Assembly (NCBI GenBank): GCA_025846845.1
Contig: JAOYTL010000009.1
Location: 62,001-126,000, forward strand
Direction of reading: 5' to 3'
From: Alloboseaceae bacterium BT-24-1
GTDB taxonomy: Bacteria; Pseudomonadota; Alphaproteobacteria; Rhizobiales; Beijerinckiaceae
DNA: 64,000 bases
Under the pieces are notes generated by a model. That model saw nothing but the letters and a program-made list of their open reading frames with translations, ran no database searches and was not told the DNA's origin. The position numbers and the translations under genes were made by a program. Every line of letters begins with the position of its first letter. The stretch's first letter is position 1. Below, one piece after another: positions 35,204 to 44,731 of the stretch.

Positions 35204-35291
35204 GTGACCATGACAGTCGCAGCCCCTCCCAGCTTTCCTCCTCGCGATCTCACGTGCAACGTATGCGCGCGGTAGTTCGAAGGGGCTGGAC

Positions 35292-36911
35292 TTGAAGATC
35301 ACGCGAGTGCGAATTCGAAATTGGCGGTCGATTAAAGAGATCGACTTCTCGCCGCAGGACATCTGCGTGCTCGTCGGCGCCAACAACGCCGGTAAGACGA
35401 ACATTCTCAGCGCGATGAATTTCCTGATCGGCGACCGGTATCCGATGCCGGGCAATCTCCAGGATTCCGACTACTATAATCGCAATACCGACCTTCACAT
35501 CAAGATCCGGATCGACTTCGAGCACGGCTACTACCGGTTCATCGAGTTCGATACGTCGCGACCGCAGTACCCCCTCAACGTGCAGGACGTTCGTGGCCAG
35601 CCTGTCCGTCCTTTCAATAACGCGATGCGCGAGGACATGGCCTTCGCCTACGTCGACGCCAGCCGAAATTTCGAGAAGCAGTTCGGCGCGTCGAGGTGGT
35701 CTCTGTTCGGGCAAGCGCTGCGCTTCCTCCATGCCGAGCTTAGGAACGACGCTGCTAAGCTCGACGCTCTGCGAAAGTCACTGGGCGAGGCGCACCAGCT
35801 AATGGAGACGGACCTATACAAAGGCTTCGAACAGCATCTCCGCGAAGCGTTCGCCGCCCAGCTCAAGACTGCGCGTTATGACGTTTCCTTTGAGTTCCGC
35901 ACCATGGAAGAGACGAACCTGTACCGTAGTCTCTTCCCCACTTTGGTCGAGCGCGGCAGCCCCCGAAGTCCCCTAGAGGTCGGCTCCGGTGTTCGCAATG
36001 TCCTGGTGCTCGCCCTGTTTCAGGCGTTCGCCAAGTCGTTTCGCGGCGACGCAGTGCTCGGTATCGAGGAGCCGGAGCTCTACCTGCACCCGCATGCACA
36101 ACGCAGCTTGATGCGGCAGTTCGAGGAACTGGCATCGGCCGGAAATCAGATCTTCATATCGTCCCACAGCGCGCATTTCCTCGACGTCTCGCGTAGCGAC
36201 CGCATCGTCCTGGTCGAGCGCTGCGAGGACGACGAGGAGGAGGTCTGCACCCAGGTGGCCATTACGTCTGGCGAAGAGCTACTCGCGCTGCGGAAGGCGC
36301 TGCACCCGGGCCGCGAGATGACGGTGGAATCGATGAGGAGCTTCATCCGTAACATCCGCACTGCGGAGATGACTGAAGCTTATTTCGCGCGTGTTGTGGT
36401 TGTGGTTGAGGGCGCCACCGAGCGGGAGGCCCTGCCGATCTATGCGAAGGCACTGGGGCTGGACTTCGATCAGGCCGGCGTCTCGATCGTGGGCGCCGGC
36501 AGCACGTCGGCAATCGACACTTTGGTCCATCTCTATGAGGCCCACGCCATACGTCGTTACATAATCTTCGATAACGACGTCGAGAACGATCAAGAAAAGA
36601 CAACGAACCGGACGCTGTGCCGCCTGCTGGCCCAGCCGGAGGCAGATGTGCCGCCAGCGCAAATCCACAACGACTTTGCGATCGTCGATGGCAATTGGGA
36701 GAAACAGTTCCAGGCTGAGCTCGATGCGATGGAAGTCGGCCTCTACGCGAAGCTTGAAGGTGATGCCAGGGCAGCGCTCGGGATTGCTCCTCGCCGGAAC
36801 AAGCCGCTGGTCGCTCGCTTCATCGCGGAGAACCTGATCGAGCGGGGCATGCCCCCTCCTTTCGTGCGTTCCATCGTCGAAAAGATCGCCGCCAAGGCGG
36901 CCGCGGCCTGA
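35292..36911 (+). CDS. OLD-family ATPase/TOPRIM nuclease
   Basis: 539 aa from TTG 35292 (RBS aaggggc). The N-terminal ABC-type ATPase has Walker A GANNAGKTN (29-37) and, near 255, GIEEPELYLHPHAQR (Walker B plus D-loop), then IFISSHSAHFL. The TOPRIM nuclease part begins near 370 (VVVVEGATEREALPIY, catalytic Glu) and continues to YIIFDNDVEND (acidic pair). This is the layout of overcoming-lysogenization-defect nucleases. A GajB-type UvrD helicase is not adjacent, so Gabija is not supported. Co-direction with two HEPN-like genes suggests a composite anti-phage unit. Confidence 0.88.
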   Translation: MKITRVRIRNWRSIKEIDFSPQDICVLVGANNAGKTNILSAMNFLIGDRYPMPGNLQDSDYYNRNTDLHIKIRIDFEHGYYRFIEFDTSRPQYPLNVQDVRGQPVRPFNNAMREDMAFAYVDASRNFEKQFGASRWSLFGQALRFLHAELRNDAAKLDALRKSLGEAHQLMETDLYKGFEQHLREAFAAQLKTARYDVSFEFRTMEETNLYRSLFPTLVERGSPRSPLEVGSGVRNVLVLALFQAFAKSFRGDAVLGIEEPELYLHPHAQRSLMRQFEELASAGNQIFISSHSAHFLDVSRSDRIVLVERCEDDEEEVCTQVAITSGEELLALRKALHPGREMTVESMRSFIRNIRTAEMTEAYFARVVVVVEGATEREALPIYAKALGLDFDQAGVSIVGAGSTSAIDTLVHLYEAHAIRRYIIFDNDVENDQEKTTNRTLCRLLAQPEADVPPAQIHNDFAIVDGNWEKQFQAELDAMEVGLYAKLEGDARAALGIAPRRNKPLVARFIAENLIERGMPPPFVRSIVEKIAAKAAAA

Positions 36912-37162
36912 TAGGATCGTCCCCACTGATTACCGCGGCGTCAGCCGGTATACCGAGCTGCCGGAAAGCAGACGCTTCTGAGGTCGGGAATGGGCCAAAG
37001 TTACGCATTGGCAGCCCGGCCAACTTTGCCGTGGGCGCCATTGTGGTGGGCGCGAAATCCTGATCGGCACCCTTTCAGACGACCGAGCTCGCCCGGCCGA
37101 AATGCCGCTGCATCCCGTGCCGCCGGCCGATTTTTTCCTTACGAAGGTTCTCCACCCGCACA

Positions 37163-40100
37163 TTAGCGCTCATATCCGGAGTCGTCACGGCTCGAACCCC
37201 ATCGTCTTCCTTTCTTGATTGGATGTTTCTTGGGCACTGGTGGCACCTCGACCAGCGTCGGAATCTGACCTTGATCAGGCGTGGTCAGCCAGTTCTCCAC
37301 AGTTGGGGTGTTCTCGACGACAGGAGGGGGCGGCGGAAGGGTTTGCTCCGACTGCAACGCCTGTGGGGGAGGTGGATTGGTCCCCTCGATCACGAGGCCA
37401 GAGATTCGTTCGGGTAGGCTGCGCTTCGGCGGTCGCGTAAACAAAATCGATCCGGTGGGGACGGGCTTCGCCGGCGCCGCAGTCAATTGAGCTGAAGGCG
37501 GCTGGCTTTCTTGCGTCGGCGCAGGCTTGACCGCAGGGGGCAGCGCGCGATTCTGACTTGCCGGCCTAGCTGCCAGCGCAGGCGTGGGGACCACACGCTC
37601 CTCTTGAACGGGCGCGTCAGGGGAGGGCGCCGGGGGCGCCGGCTTCCGCGGCTGGAGGGCTGGCGCAAGTGGTGCAGCCACCGGCCGGGAAGCCGAGTTG
37701 ATCTTTTGCGCGACGGCTGGCTTCGACACTGGTTTGGCGACTATTGCAGGGTCCGGCACCGGTTGAGTCGGGCTTTTGACGACGCTCCTTTGAGGCCGAT
37801 CTGGACGGTATGAGAATGGCTCGTAGCGGTACTTGGTTCCCTTGGGGTTCATGTCATCCAGGTAAGCTGGGCGACTGCCGGGGCCGTGAGCAGGCACTGT
37901 CGGAGCCGTTGGCGCCACAGGGATCGCCGGAGTGGGTTCGCGAGGCGGACTGGGCTCGGCCGCAGACGTTGGAATTATAGGGGAGGGGGGTGTAGGGGCG
38001 GGCACCGGATCGGGCGCCATATTGACGTTGGTCGACGGCATTGCTTCGTCGACCGTAGCCTTCAAGACCTCCGCCAACCCACTTTCTGCCAGAGCCATTA
38101 TAGATTCCTGCAGCCGTTCCCGAGCCTCTTCGCGACTGCGAGCAATCTCCTCTGGTGTGGGATCGAACCAATCGGGATCGACATAGCCAGGTTGGCGCCT
38201 ATCACGAGGGTGCTGCCTCGGATTTCTCTCAAGCTGCTCGAGACGCCTGGACATGACGGCGAGGCGCTCACGCGCCTGGAGAAGATCCTTTCGATTTCTC
38301 TCGTCGAGCCGACGCCCCGCCGGCAAGACCGTCTTTAGGAAAAGGCGGGCTTCCTCAGCTTCCGCCGGGAGGAATTTTGAAGGCGGAGGCAGGGGTTGCG
38401 GGTACTTCCGCGGCCGGCCTCTCGGCTTTTTGCCCACGTCGCCGAATGCCGCATAGAAGACGAGCCTCGCACGGGACGCGACGCGATCGATGACAACGCG
38501 ACTTACGTCCTGGCAGAGCTCCGCCATGCCGAGCGAAATCGCGCATTTGTCGGCGATCTTAGCAATGCGTTGGACTTCCTCCGTCGACAACGCCTTGGCT
38601 GGGTTCATGCGCCCAAGCAGCCGTCCGACGCGCTCGGCGTTCCTGGCGATGTTGCGCCGGCGGAGCGCAGTCTGGCTATAATTCTCCTTGACCACCTTTT
38701 GGATCAGGACATCCCACTGGCGGCGCGCGAGTGCGACGCCATCAGTGGTGAGCTCGCCCTTGCGTTCCCTGTTGAACGTCTTGGATGGAATGTGTTTCAG
38801 CGGATCGAGGTTGATCCCCATTTCCTCGTAGGTCCGGGCATCGTAGCGTTTGCGAAGTCCCGCGTACGCCATGGTGTCATTGGAGACCTTCTCCCAATGC
38901 CGGCGCAGATCCTTGACCCAACCCTGGGCTGACACATCTCGATCTTTGGATTGGAGGTGCGGGCGGACTTCGCGCAGGTGCCGATTTGAAAATCGCTTTC
39001 GTTCCACCACCTCAAAGTCCCAAACGAGTTTGGACGGGTCTTTGGGGTCGGCCATTTTGGCGGCCGGGCGGTCATAATAAACTATATGGACGTGGTAGTT
39101 GCGGCTGTCGTTGTTCTCATTCGGCGCGTGGATCACCGCCCAGTAAGGCAAGCCCTTCTCGACGAGCATCTCGGCGAAGTTCCGGACGATCGTCACGCGT
39201 TCATGTGAATCGAGCTCGTGCGGCAACTCGGCGATGATGCGGTTTTGCACGCGGCCGCCACGGCCGGGCTCTATATCGATCGGAAAGGCCGGACCGATGC
39301 CATGCGCCCACTTGTAGATGGCGAACGCCTCAGCGGTTGGAACACGCTTGAGCGTGATCGTATCAGGGGCATGTTCGGCAGCGTGCGCGGCAAGCTCCTT
39401 TTGTAGCGGCTCTGGCGCCGTTTTAAGGTTGGCGAGGACGTTATCCCAGATCTTCTGGTTGTGTTCGATGCGCAGCTGAACCTTATCACCCCGAGGATCC
39501 GCTTCGAGCTTTTCAACCTCCTGCCAAAAATGATGGCGTTCCTCGATCGTAGCTCCGAGCGTGCCGAATGAGGCTGATTTCAGGACATCGATTTCGTCGT
39601 CCTGGATATTGCGCAGCGGCAGCTTCTCAGCTGCGCTGGCGCTCTCCAGATAGTCCTGCAGCTCCTTGGCGGTTCGTTCCGCTACAAGCTCCTCCATAGC
39701 ATCAATATTATCCAGCCATCCGTCGGTTCCATCATAGCGCTTGCGCAGGCCGAGCTGCTCGGAGGCTCCGTCGCGCTCAATATAGAGCACGTGGTCGTTC
39801 GCCCTTGAGTTCGAGTGCGAACGGCCACCTTGAAACTCACGGATCAACCTCAGGATCGGGGACGTCTTCGACATGTAGCTGTGCGAGAAATGAAAGGAGC
39901 TAGCGCCATCCTTTGAAACAGGCCGGCTACTGACGCGCGTGCGATCGCCGGACCTGACGCTCGGGTTGTCATAGGCAAACACCATATTGGGGTGAGCGTT
40001 TCGAGTGTACATGCGAAATGTGCCAGCGGTTAGCTGGACCCCATGCCAAGAGCGCCCTAAACCATGCGCAGCTGCAAATGCGCCAGCTTGGTCGGGATCC

Positions 40101-40210
40101 ATGCTCTTGAGTGGCCCAGCAGCCTCGAACTCACGGGAGACCCGTAGAGAATGCGAAAGCTGGTCGAGGGCGCTGACCGTAAAATGCCCAGGGGCTCGTG
40201 GATCGCTCAT
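37163..40210 (-). CDS. MobA/MobL-type relaxase with long Pro-rich tail
   Basis: 1015 aa. An extra N-terminal region of ~270 residues (with VFAYDNPSVRSGDRTRV and LYIERDGAS) precedes the relaxase core at ~300-470: RIIAELPHELDSHERVTIV, then YWAVIHAPNENNDSRNYHVH, whose HVH pair (~373-375) is the metal site of MobA/MobL (MOBQ-type) relaxases, and KVSNDTMAYAGLRKRYDAR. The last ~350 residues are Pro/Ala/Lys-rich and disordered, ending in a basic patch. It would nick oriT and lead transfer of the mobile element. No type IV secretion or coupling protein gene lies in the window, so the element is mobilisable or part of something larger. Confidence 0.85.
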   Translation of the reverse strand: MSDPRAPGHFTVSALDQLSHSLRVSREFEAAGPLKSMDPDQAGAFAAAHGLGRSWHGVQLTAGTFRMYTRNAHPNMVFAYDNPSVRSGDRTRVSSRPVSKDGASSFHFSHSYMSKTSPILRLIREFQGGRSHSNSRANDHVLYIERDGASEQLGLRKRYDGTDGWLDNIDAMEELVAERTAKELQDYLESASAAEKLPLRNIQDDEIDVLKSASFGTLGATIEERHHFWQEVEKLEADPRGDKVQLRIEHNQKIWDNVLANLKTAPEPLQKELAAHAAEHAPDTITLKRVPTAEAFAIYKWAHGIGPAFPIDIEPGRGGRVQNRIIAELPHELDSHERVTIVRNFAEMLVEKGLPYWAVIHAPNENNDSRNYHVHIVYYDRPAAKMADPKDPSKLVWDFEVVERKRFSNRHLREVRPHLQSKDRDVSAQGWVKDLRRHWEKVSNDTMAYAGLRKRYDARTYEEMGINLDPLKHIPSKTFNRERKGELTTDGVALARRQWDVLIQKVVKENYSQTALRRRNIARNAERVGRLLGRMNPAKALSTEEVQRIAKIADKCAISLGMAELCQDVSRVVIDRVASRARLVFYAAFGDVGKKPRGRPRKYPQPLPPPSKFLPAEAEEARLFLKTVLPAGRRLDERNRKDLLQARERLAVMSRRLEQLERNPRQHPRDRRQPGYVDPDWFDPTPEEIARSREEARERLQESIMALAESGLAEVLKATVDEAMPSTNVNMAPDPVPAPTPPSPIIPTSAAEPSPPREPTPAIPVAPTAPTVPAHGPGSRPAYLDDMNPKGTKYRYEPFSYRPDRPQRSVVKSPTQPVPDPAIVAKPVSKPAVAQKINSASRPVAAPLAPALQPRKPAPPAPSPDAPVQEERVVPTPALAARPASQNRALPPAVKPAPTQESQPPSAQLTAAPAKPVPTGSILFTRPPKRSLPERISGLVIEGTNPPPPQALQSEQTLPPPPPVVENTPTVENWLTTPDQGQIPTLVEVPPVPKKHPIKKGRRWGSSRDDSGYER

Positions 40211-40559
40211 AGTTAAAACAGAATGAATAGCCTTTAGTTTATGCGCTATTCTAGCATCTGCCCTGCGCGTCTGCTACAGATCGAACGCACAAAAATACCG
40301 ACGCTCGCCCACCGAATTACTTGACAATGTCCGCCGCTTTTGTCAGCGCGGATTTGCTACCGAGCTAATTTCTTTCTTCTCCTGGCACAAGCGCCCCACA
40401 GATAAATTTGACGGCCTCCGGCCGCTATGCATGAGAAAACTTCATTCCGGCGTAGAAGAGCTGACATTCGTTAGAAATTCTGCAGACAACGAATTGACCG
40501 CATCCATCGTCAGCTCCTTCGCCGCTAGCAACCGTGTCCCTTCGTCGGACCAGCCGAAA
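40211..40559. other. Region upstream of the relaxase, possible oriT
   Basis: This is non-coding by my reading. It contains TGACAA...TTGTCA (near 40321-40345), the palindrome CGGCCTCCGGCCG (about 40412) and AT-rich stretches. Relaxases often lie beside their oriT, so this is the first place to look, but no known nic site could be recognised. Confidence 0.3.
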
Positions 40560-40874
40560 CTAATAACGCCGACATACGCTGCAATTCTCAATCTTGATCG
40601 CAGAACCTGGCCGCCATTGAGCCGGAGAACAACTGTTGGCCACCGAGCGGGCGAAATCCCGACCGCGCCAGATGTACGTCTTGCGCTTCGCATCCCAGGC
40701 GACGCCGTGATGCTGCGCAAGCCCGCGCATGTCGAATGGGATATCGAGAACTTTTGCCGGTGCTGGCGCTGCTATGGTGGTGGCTTGGGCTGTCTGAAAG
40801 GCTGGGAAATGAATTTTGTCACTGGAAAGGCGATGGAATTTTTCGCCTGGCCAGCGATTGAACCGAGCCATCAT
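40560..40874 (-). CDS. Small DUF5710-like protein
   Basis: 104 aa from ATG 40874 (MMARFNRWPGEKF). The stretch VLDIPFDMRGLAQHHGVAWDAKRKTYIW fits the DUF5710 pattern, which covers a shift from residue number and target (L-x-V-P-F...A...G..WD...K.WY) and is found in plasmid primases and mobile-element proteins. The short C-terminal part is not recognised and may be a truncation. It lies just upstream of the relaxase on the same strand, with the candidate oriT region between. Confidence 0.5.
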   Translation of the reverse strand: MMARFNRWPGEKFHRLSSDKIHFPAFQTAQATTIAAPAPAKVLDIPFDMRGLAQHHGVAWDAKRKTYIWRGRDFARSVANSCSPAQWRPGSAIKIENCSVCRRY

Positions 40875-40933
40875 CTTAGCACAGGACGCTTGTGGCGCTG
40901 CTGTAGAAGTCAAAGCCTGGAACCAGGGGCCAA

Positions 40934-41314
40934 TTAGACCTTGATTTTCTCGATCAGGATTACACGGGGCAATCCGTCAAAATGTTGGTCGCAGGTGATG
41001 AGATCAGCATCGTAAGCGCGGGCGGAGGCGAAGACGATGGCATCAGCCGTTGGCAGCTTATGGGTTCGGCAGGCTTCCGCCGCAGCTAAGGCGATCTCGG
41101 TGTCGAGGGGAACAACGTTGCAAAGCTGCGTATAGGCAATGACTTGGTCGGCCTTGTCCTCGCCCACCTCGCGCACGAGCCATTTTGCGAGTTCGAGCTG
41201 AACGATGGTTGGCACCAGCCATTCGGACTGTTCGGGAAGATGCTTGGCTACTGCCTCGCCGGTCGGCGAGCCAATCAGCCACTCGATCCAGGCGGAGGTA
41301 TCGATCAGGCGCAT
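40934..41314 (-). CDS. vapC: PIN-domain toxin VapC
   Basis: 126 aa from ATG 41314, which overlaps the antitoxin stop (ATGA). The PIN fold is shown by MRLIDTSAWIEWL (Asp5), the conserved Glu in VQLELAKWL, and LPTADAIVFASARAYDADLIT with the two C-terminal acidic residues. It is a Mg2+-dependent RNase toxin of a type II system. The partner gene is directly upstream. Such pairs commonly stabilise mobile elements, in line with the relaxase next door. Confidence 0.9.
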   Translation of the reverse strand: MRLIDTSAWIEWLIGSPTGEAVAKHLPEQSEWLVPTIVQLELAKWLVREVGEDKADQVIAYTQLCNVVPLDTEIALAAAEACRTHKLPTADAIVFASARAYDADLITCDQHFDGLPRVILIEKIKV

Positions 41315-41526
41315 CAGAAGCGGTCCGACGAGTCTCGATAGCCCGTTGCGGATGCCCCTTTCGCGATTCCGGCCAGATCCTCGCGCTTTGGCACCGGAAC
41401 CAGGAGGACTCCGGTTCCCTTGGGAATAAACGCAAAAGTCAATCCAGCCTTCCAATGCTGGGCGGTTCGGATCGCCTTGGGAATGGAGATCTGGAACTTT
41501 GACGACAGGGTTGCAGTTTGCGGCAT
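41314..41526 (-). CDS. vapB: AbrB/SpoVT-type antitoxin VapB
   Basis: 70 aa starting at MPQTATLSSKFQISIPKAIR, a typical AbrB/MazE/VapB swapped-hairpin start (SKFQISIPK). The frame continues upstream to 41604 but the AbrB fold begins at this Met. The C-terminal part (KREDLAGIAKGASATGYRDS) would block the toxin. It probably autoregulates the pair; a palindrome in the promoter region was not clear. Confidence 0.88.
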   Translation of the reverse strand: MPQTATLSSKFQISIPKAIRTAQHWKAGLTFAFIPKGTGVLLVPVPKREDLAGIAKGASATGYRDSSDRF

Positions 41527-41706
41527 GTCATACCTCTCTAGCATCGATAGCCATAGTGTAAGATGATAGTGTGGCGCCTTCAACGATCCCCGAGTTCGCT
41601 TCACATCGGTCCGTTCCCTGTTCCTGATCGAACGAGCGTGGCGGCTCCGGCGCTCCGCTCTAGGGACGGCAAGACGCTTGCGCCTGAGCCGGCTGGCAGG
41701 GCGGTG

Positions 41707-41975
41707 TTACGACTCAAACGGCGGCAGGCACCATGGCCGTCGACTGCCTGCCAGGCGCCGTGCGAGCCCCTCGGAAATCAAGATGGCTCCCACTGGTTGG
41801 CGACCCTGATAGACGAAATACAGCGCCCGGCCGTACTGGTCTTTGTCCCGGCTGCCATTGGAGACCAGGCTGAAGCTGCCGGGGGAGAGGAGCTTTGCCA
41901 GTCAGCGCTTGGCGGCTACCGAGAGCGCGCTCACTGGCGCAGCGCGCGCAGTGACATGGCCGCCCCCCATGCATC
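41707..41975 (-). pseudogene. Thermonuclease (SNase-like) relic
   Basis: The minus strand reads SERALGSRQALTGK in one frame, then LLSPGSFSLVSNGSRDKDQY and GRALYFVYQGRQPVGAILIS, EGLARRLAGSRRPWC in another, ending at the TAA complement at 41707. DKDQYGRAL, VGAILISEGLA and the final WC are the core of staphylococcal-nuclease-like proteins. A frameshift divides it and the N-terminal half is missing. Confidence 0.7.
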
Positions 41976-42173
41976 AGCCGGTCTGACGGCTGATGAGAGA
42001 TTCCGAAGAGGGGCAGCACGGTTTGAAGGGTCGAAGAGCCAAACCGTTAGTGAGAATGGCCCATGTATTTGGGCCTCCAAGCGTTAGCTTCTGGCACCCG
42101 AGGGTGGCAGCAATTATGCGCCGGCGAAGGCCGTCGCACTGGCCCGGGTAAGGAGCCCTCCGGGGCGACCGAT

Positions 42174-42296
42174 GAGGCACAAAAATTCGCTCGTGCGCAG
42201 GCACGCAGAAGGGTCACGGGAGGCTCTTTGGCGTAGGCCAAGGTGCAAGTCCGGTAGCCTCGACACGAGGCGTCGACACGCGAATTTTTGTGCCTC
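42174..42296. repeat. MITE-like element with 17-bp perfect inverted ends
   Basis: GAGGCACAAAAATTCGC (42174-42190) is repeated as its exact reverse complement at 42280-42296. The 89 bases inside hold smaller hairpins (TTGGC/GCCAA and CCTCG/CGAGG) and code for nothing. It is either a miniature inverted-repeat element or the DNA of a folded RNA; no flanking target duplication was clear. Confidence 0.55.
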
Positions 42297-43014
42297 AAAT
42301 GCAAGGCCAGTCCTGTCTCCAAGCCTCTATAGCGCGAAGGCGCTGGACCACCATTCAAGGGCCGCTGGAGGGCGGCCAAACGGGCATCCTGAACCGATCG
42401 TGCCTGGCGAAGGCCTGGGCTGGCGTGCGTAGGCGCGCATCGAGATCGGAAGAGGATGGAAGTGGCGTGGTCCTGAGGCTGTCGGAGACCTCAATTGATG
42501 CGAAGGCATCAACGCAAACGAGATGCGCCCGAAGGGGTGCGTCACGTTTGCGGTATTGAGCCCATTTATTTTTGGGAGAACGAGGCCCATCCTGGGCCTG
42601 TCCTTGGTGGGATGCAGCCACTGAGAGGCTGCGCATTTGCGAGGGTTTCGTCGTCCTTGCTCGGGGCTGCTCAGGCGCCCTGAGCGGGCGAAGCCGGTGG
42701 CGAGGGGCAGGGGCCTGGTCCTTGGCGGGGAGGGAGGCTCCATGGGGTCTTCAAGCCCGTCTATGGAGCATCCGTCCTTATTGGGAACGCCGGCGGCAGC
42801 TGCCAGTGCTTCAGCCAGCAGACGCCGCCGGCGGAATCGTCCTCGAGAGCGGCCTGGTCGGTAGCGGCTGCGGGGTTTTCGCCGTTCAACAAAACTTACG
42901 CAAAAAGCGCTCATTTCGTCCAGTTTCTGGGAAAATCTGCGCTTTTGGCTCAGAGGAGCAATCGCCAGTCAGAGCCTCGTTCTCAGGCAAAATGTCCCCG
43001 GCGAAGTCAAACTT
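42297..43014. other. GC-rich stretch without a supported gene
   Basis: Overlapping open frames exist on both strands (a minus-strand one of 195 codons), but they have no recognised domain, no convincing RBS and Ser/Arg/Pro-rich composition typical of chance frames in GC-rich DNA. I treat the stretch as non-coding. Confidence 0.35.
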
Positions 43015-43925
43015 TCGGAGCGCCCATTATTTGCACTGACCTGATCCCCGACCAAGGTTCGTGCCGCAGATCTTCAGCCTGTAAATTTTAAGGCAGAGAA
43101 ATTCCGCACTCCGCTGCCAAATCGAGGCACCGAAATTCCCGCCGGTGTGAGAATTTCGGGGCGCAATAATTCACACTGCCGACGCCCCGATCGCCGGGCC
43201 GGAGCCTGGGCGCAGAACTCCCAGCCTGCAAAATTTGAGGCAGAGAAATTCCACACCCCGCTGCCAAATCGAGGCACCGAAATTCCCGCCGGTGTGAGAA
43301 TTTCAGGGGCGCAATAATTCACACTGCCGACGCCCCGATCTCCGGGCCGGAGCCTGGGCGCAGAACTCCCAGCCTGCAAAATTTGAGGCAGAGAAATTCC
43401 ACACTCCGCTGCCAAATCGAGGCACCGAAATTCCCGCCGGTGTGAGAATTTCAGGGGCGCAATAATTCACACTGCCGACGCCCCGATCGCCGGGCCGAAG
43501 CCTGGGCGCAGAGCTTCCGGCCTGCAAAATTTGAGGCAGAGAAATTCCGCACTCCGCTGCCAAATCGAGGCACAGAAATTCCCGCCGGTGTGAGAATTTC
43601 AGGGGGCGCAATAATTCACACTGCCGACGCCCCGATCGCCGGACCGAAGCCTGGGCGCAGAGCTCCCAGCCTGCAAAATTTGAGGCAGAGAAATTCCACA
43701 CCCCGCTGCCAAATCGAGGCACAGTAATTCCCACCGGTGTGAGAATTTCGGGGGCGCGATAATTCACACTTCCGATGTCCCAATCGCCAAGTCGGAGCCT
43801 GCGTCGCAGGCCTCTCAAACTGCAAAATCTGAGGTAGAGGAATTCCGCAACTGCAGCACCGATCTAAGGCGCAGAAAGTCGCGGTAAAGTGAAAGCGCGG
43901 GGCCCAATAATTCGCACTAGCAAGG
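43015..43925. repeat. Tandem satellite, about six copies of a 148-bp unit
   Basis: The marker AGGCAGAGAAATTCC recurs at 43091, 43238, 43386, 43534 and 43683, with a degenerate copy at 43832: spacing is 147-149 bases. The inner copies are nearly identical, while the first and last are worn. Each unit holds an inverted repeat CGAAATTC...GAATTTC and the block GCAATAATTCACACTGCCGA. Since 148 is not a multiple of three, the long minus-strand frames here are chance products. No spacers as in CRISPR occur. Confidence 0.9.
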
Positions 43926-44247
43926 GCGAACCGATCGGATGGAACTCATGGTGCAGGTCTCCAATTGAGCCACAGCGCCCTCGTGGTTTTCAAAACAAGC
44001 ATCCAAATCCACGGTGAACGCGAACTACACGAACTGAGTAAGTTCACTCGAACTGGCTGCTTAGCCTTTGGGCGAAGACGGAGTCGGGCACTGAGCCTAT
44101 CCGAGCACGCTCCTACGGAATTGCCGCGGGAATATGCCTGAGTTGACCAGCCATAACTGGCCACCCCTTGCGCCGAAGCGAGTTAATACGTTAATATAAG
44201 CGAGTACCATCCATTAATATTCAAGTAACCATACTACGGCTGATAAA

Positions 44248-44658
44248 ATGACGCACACAGATCGCGAACCAATTGACGTTCCATTCCCGGTAGAAAAATT
44301 CAGAACGCTGGAGCTAGAGTACCTGAACGCGGATATTGCTTTTTGGGCAGCAAAAGAAGCGACACTCAAAGCTCAATATGAAGAGCGAACCAAAGAGCTT
44401 ATGCGGGCGCAATGTTCATCGGAGCTTCAGATCGCCGCAATCGATTTTCTGACGCCGAACGGCCGTTATAATCGCAAGCGCGCTGCTCAGCTTGCGACAG
44501 AGTTCGAGGCGTTGGGGCTGATCGGATTTGGCCCGTTCCAAAAATGGCGCTTTCAGGCCGGCGCGGCTCATGAGGGTGGTCAGAGGCGCGATTGTCCGCA
44601 GCAATCACCTCATCGCCTTTCCCGGCCACGACGGCGTCCCCGCCAGACCGGTAGATAG
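44248..44658 (+). CDS. Hypothetical protein, 136 aa
   Basis: It starts MTHTDREPIDVPFPVEKF. The N-terminal 100 residues are helical with a possible coiled coil (KEATLKAQYEERTKELMRAQ) and NGRYNRKRAAQLATEFEALG. The last 40 residues (HEGGQRRDCPQQSPHRLSRP) look out-of-frame, so a frameshift near 44565 may have replaced the true C-terminus. AT-rich leader; no family recognised. The gene stands alone in a gene-poor region. Confidence 0.4.
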   Translation: MTHTDREPIDVPFPVEKFRTLELEYLNADIAFWAAKEATLKAQYEERTKELMRAQCSSELQIAAIDFLTPNGRYNRKRAAQLATEFEALGLIGFGPFQKWRFQAGAAHEGGQRRDCPQQSPHRLSRPRRRPRQTGR

Positions 44659-44731
44659 TCAAGCTCGGTTCTGTGCTGACCGCTCGGCATCCGACAATCG
44701 TGTGATGTCGTAAACCGCTGGCGGACTCCAT

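Noticed and set aside
35292..36911. Gabija system (GajA + GajB)
   Set aside because: An OLD-family nuclease alone is not enough; the only UvrD-type sequence is a broken fragment 27 kb away and unlinked.
42191..42279. tRNA-like gene (GGTGCAAGTCC resembles a T-loop)
   Set aside because: No acceptor stem, anticodon arm or D-arm could be laid out around it.
42327..42914. 195-codon minus-strand frame in the gene-poor stretch
   Set aside because: It looked tempting because it is the longest frame there, but Ser/Arg/Pro bias, lack of RBS and overlapping open frames on the other strand argue against it.
43303..43818. 171-codon minus-strand frame with repeated protein segments
   Set aside because: It is a by-product of the 148-bp tandem repeat; the unit length is not a multiple of three and successive units are read in different frames.
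43015..43925. CRISPR array
   Set aside because: The repeats are contiguous 148-bp units without unique spacers, and no cas gene is in the window.
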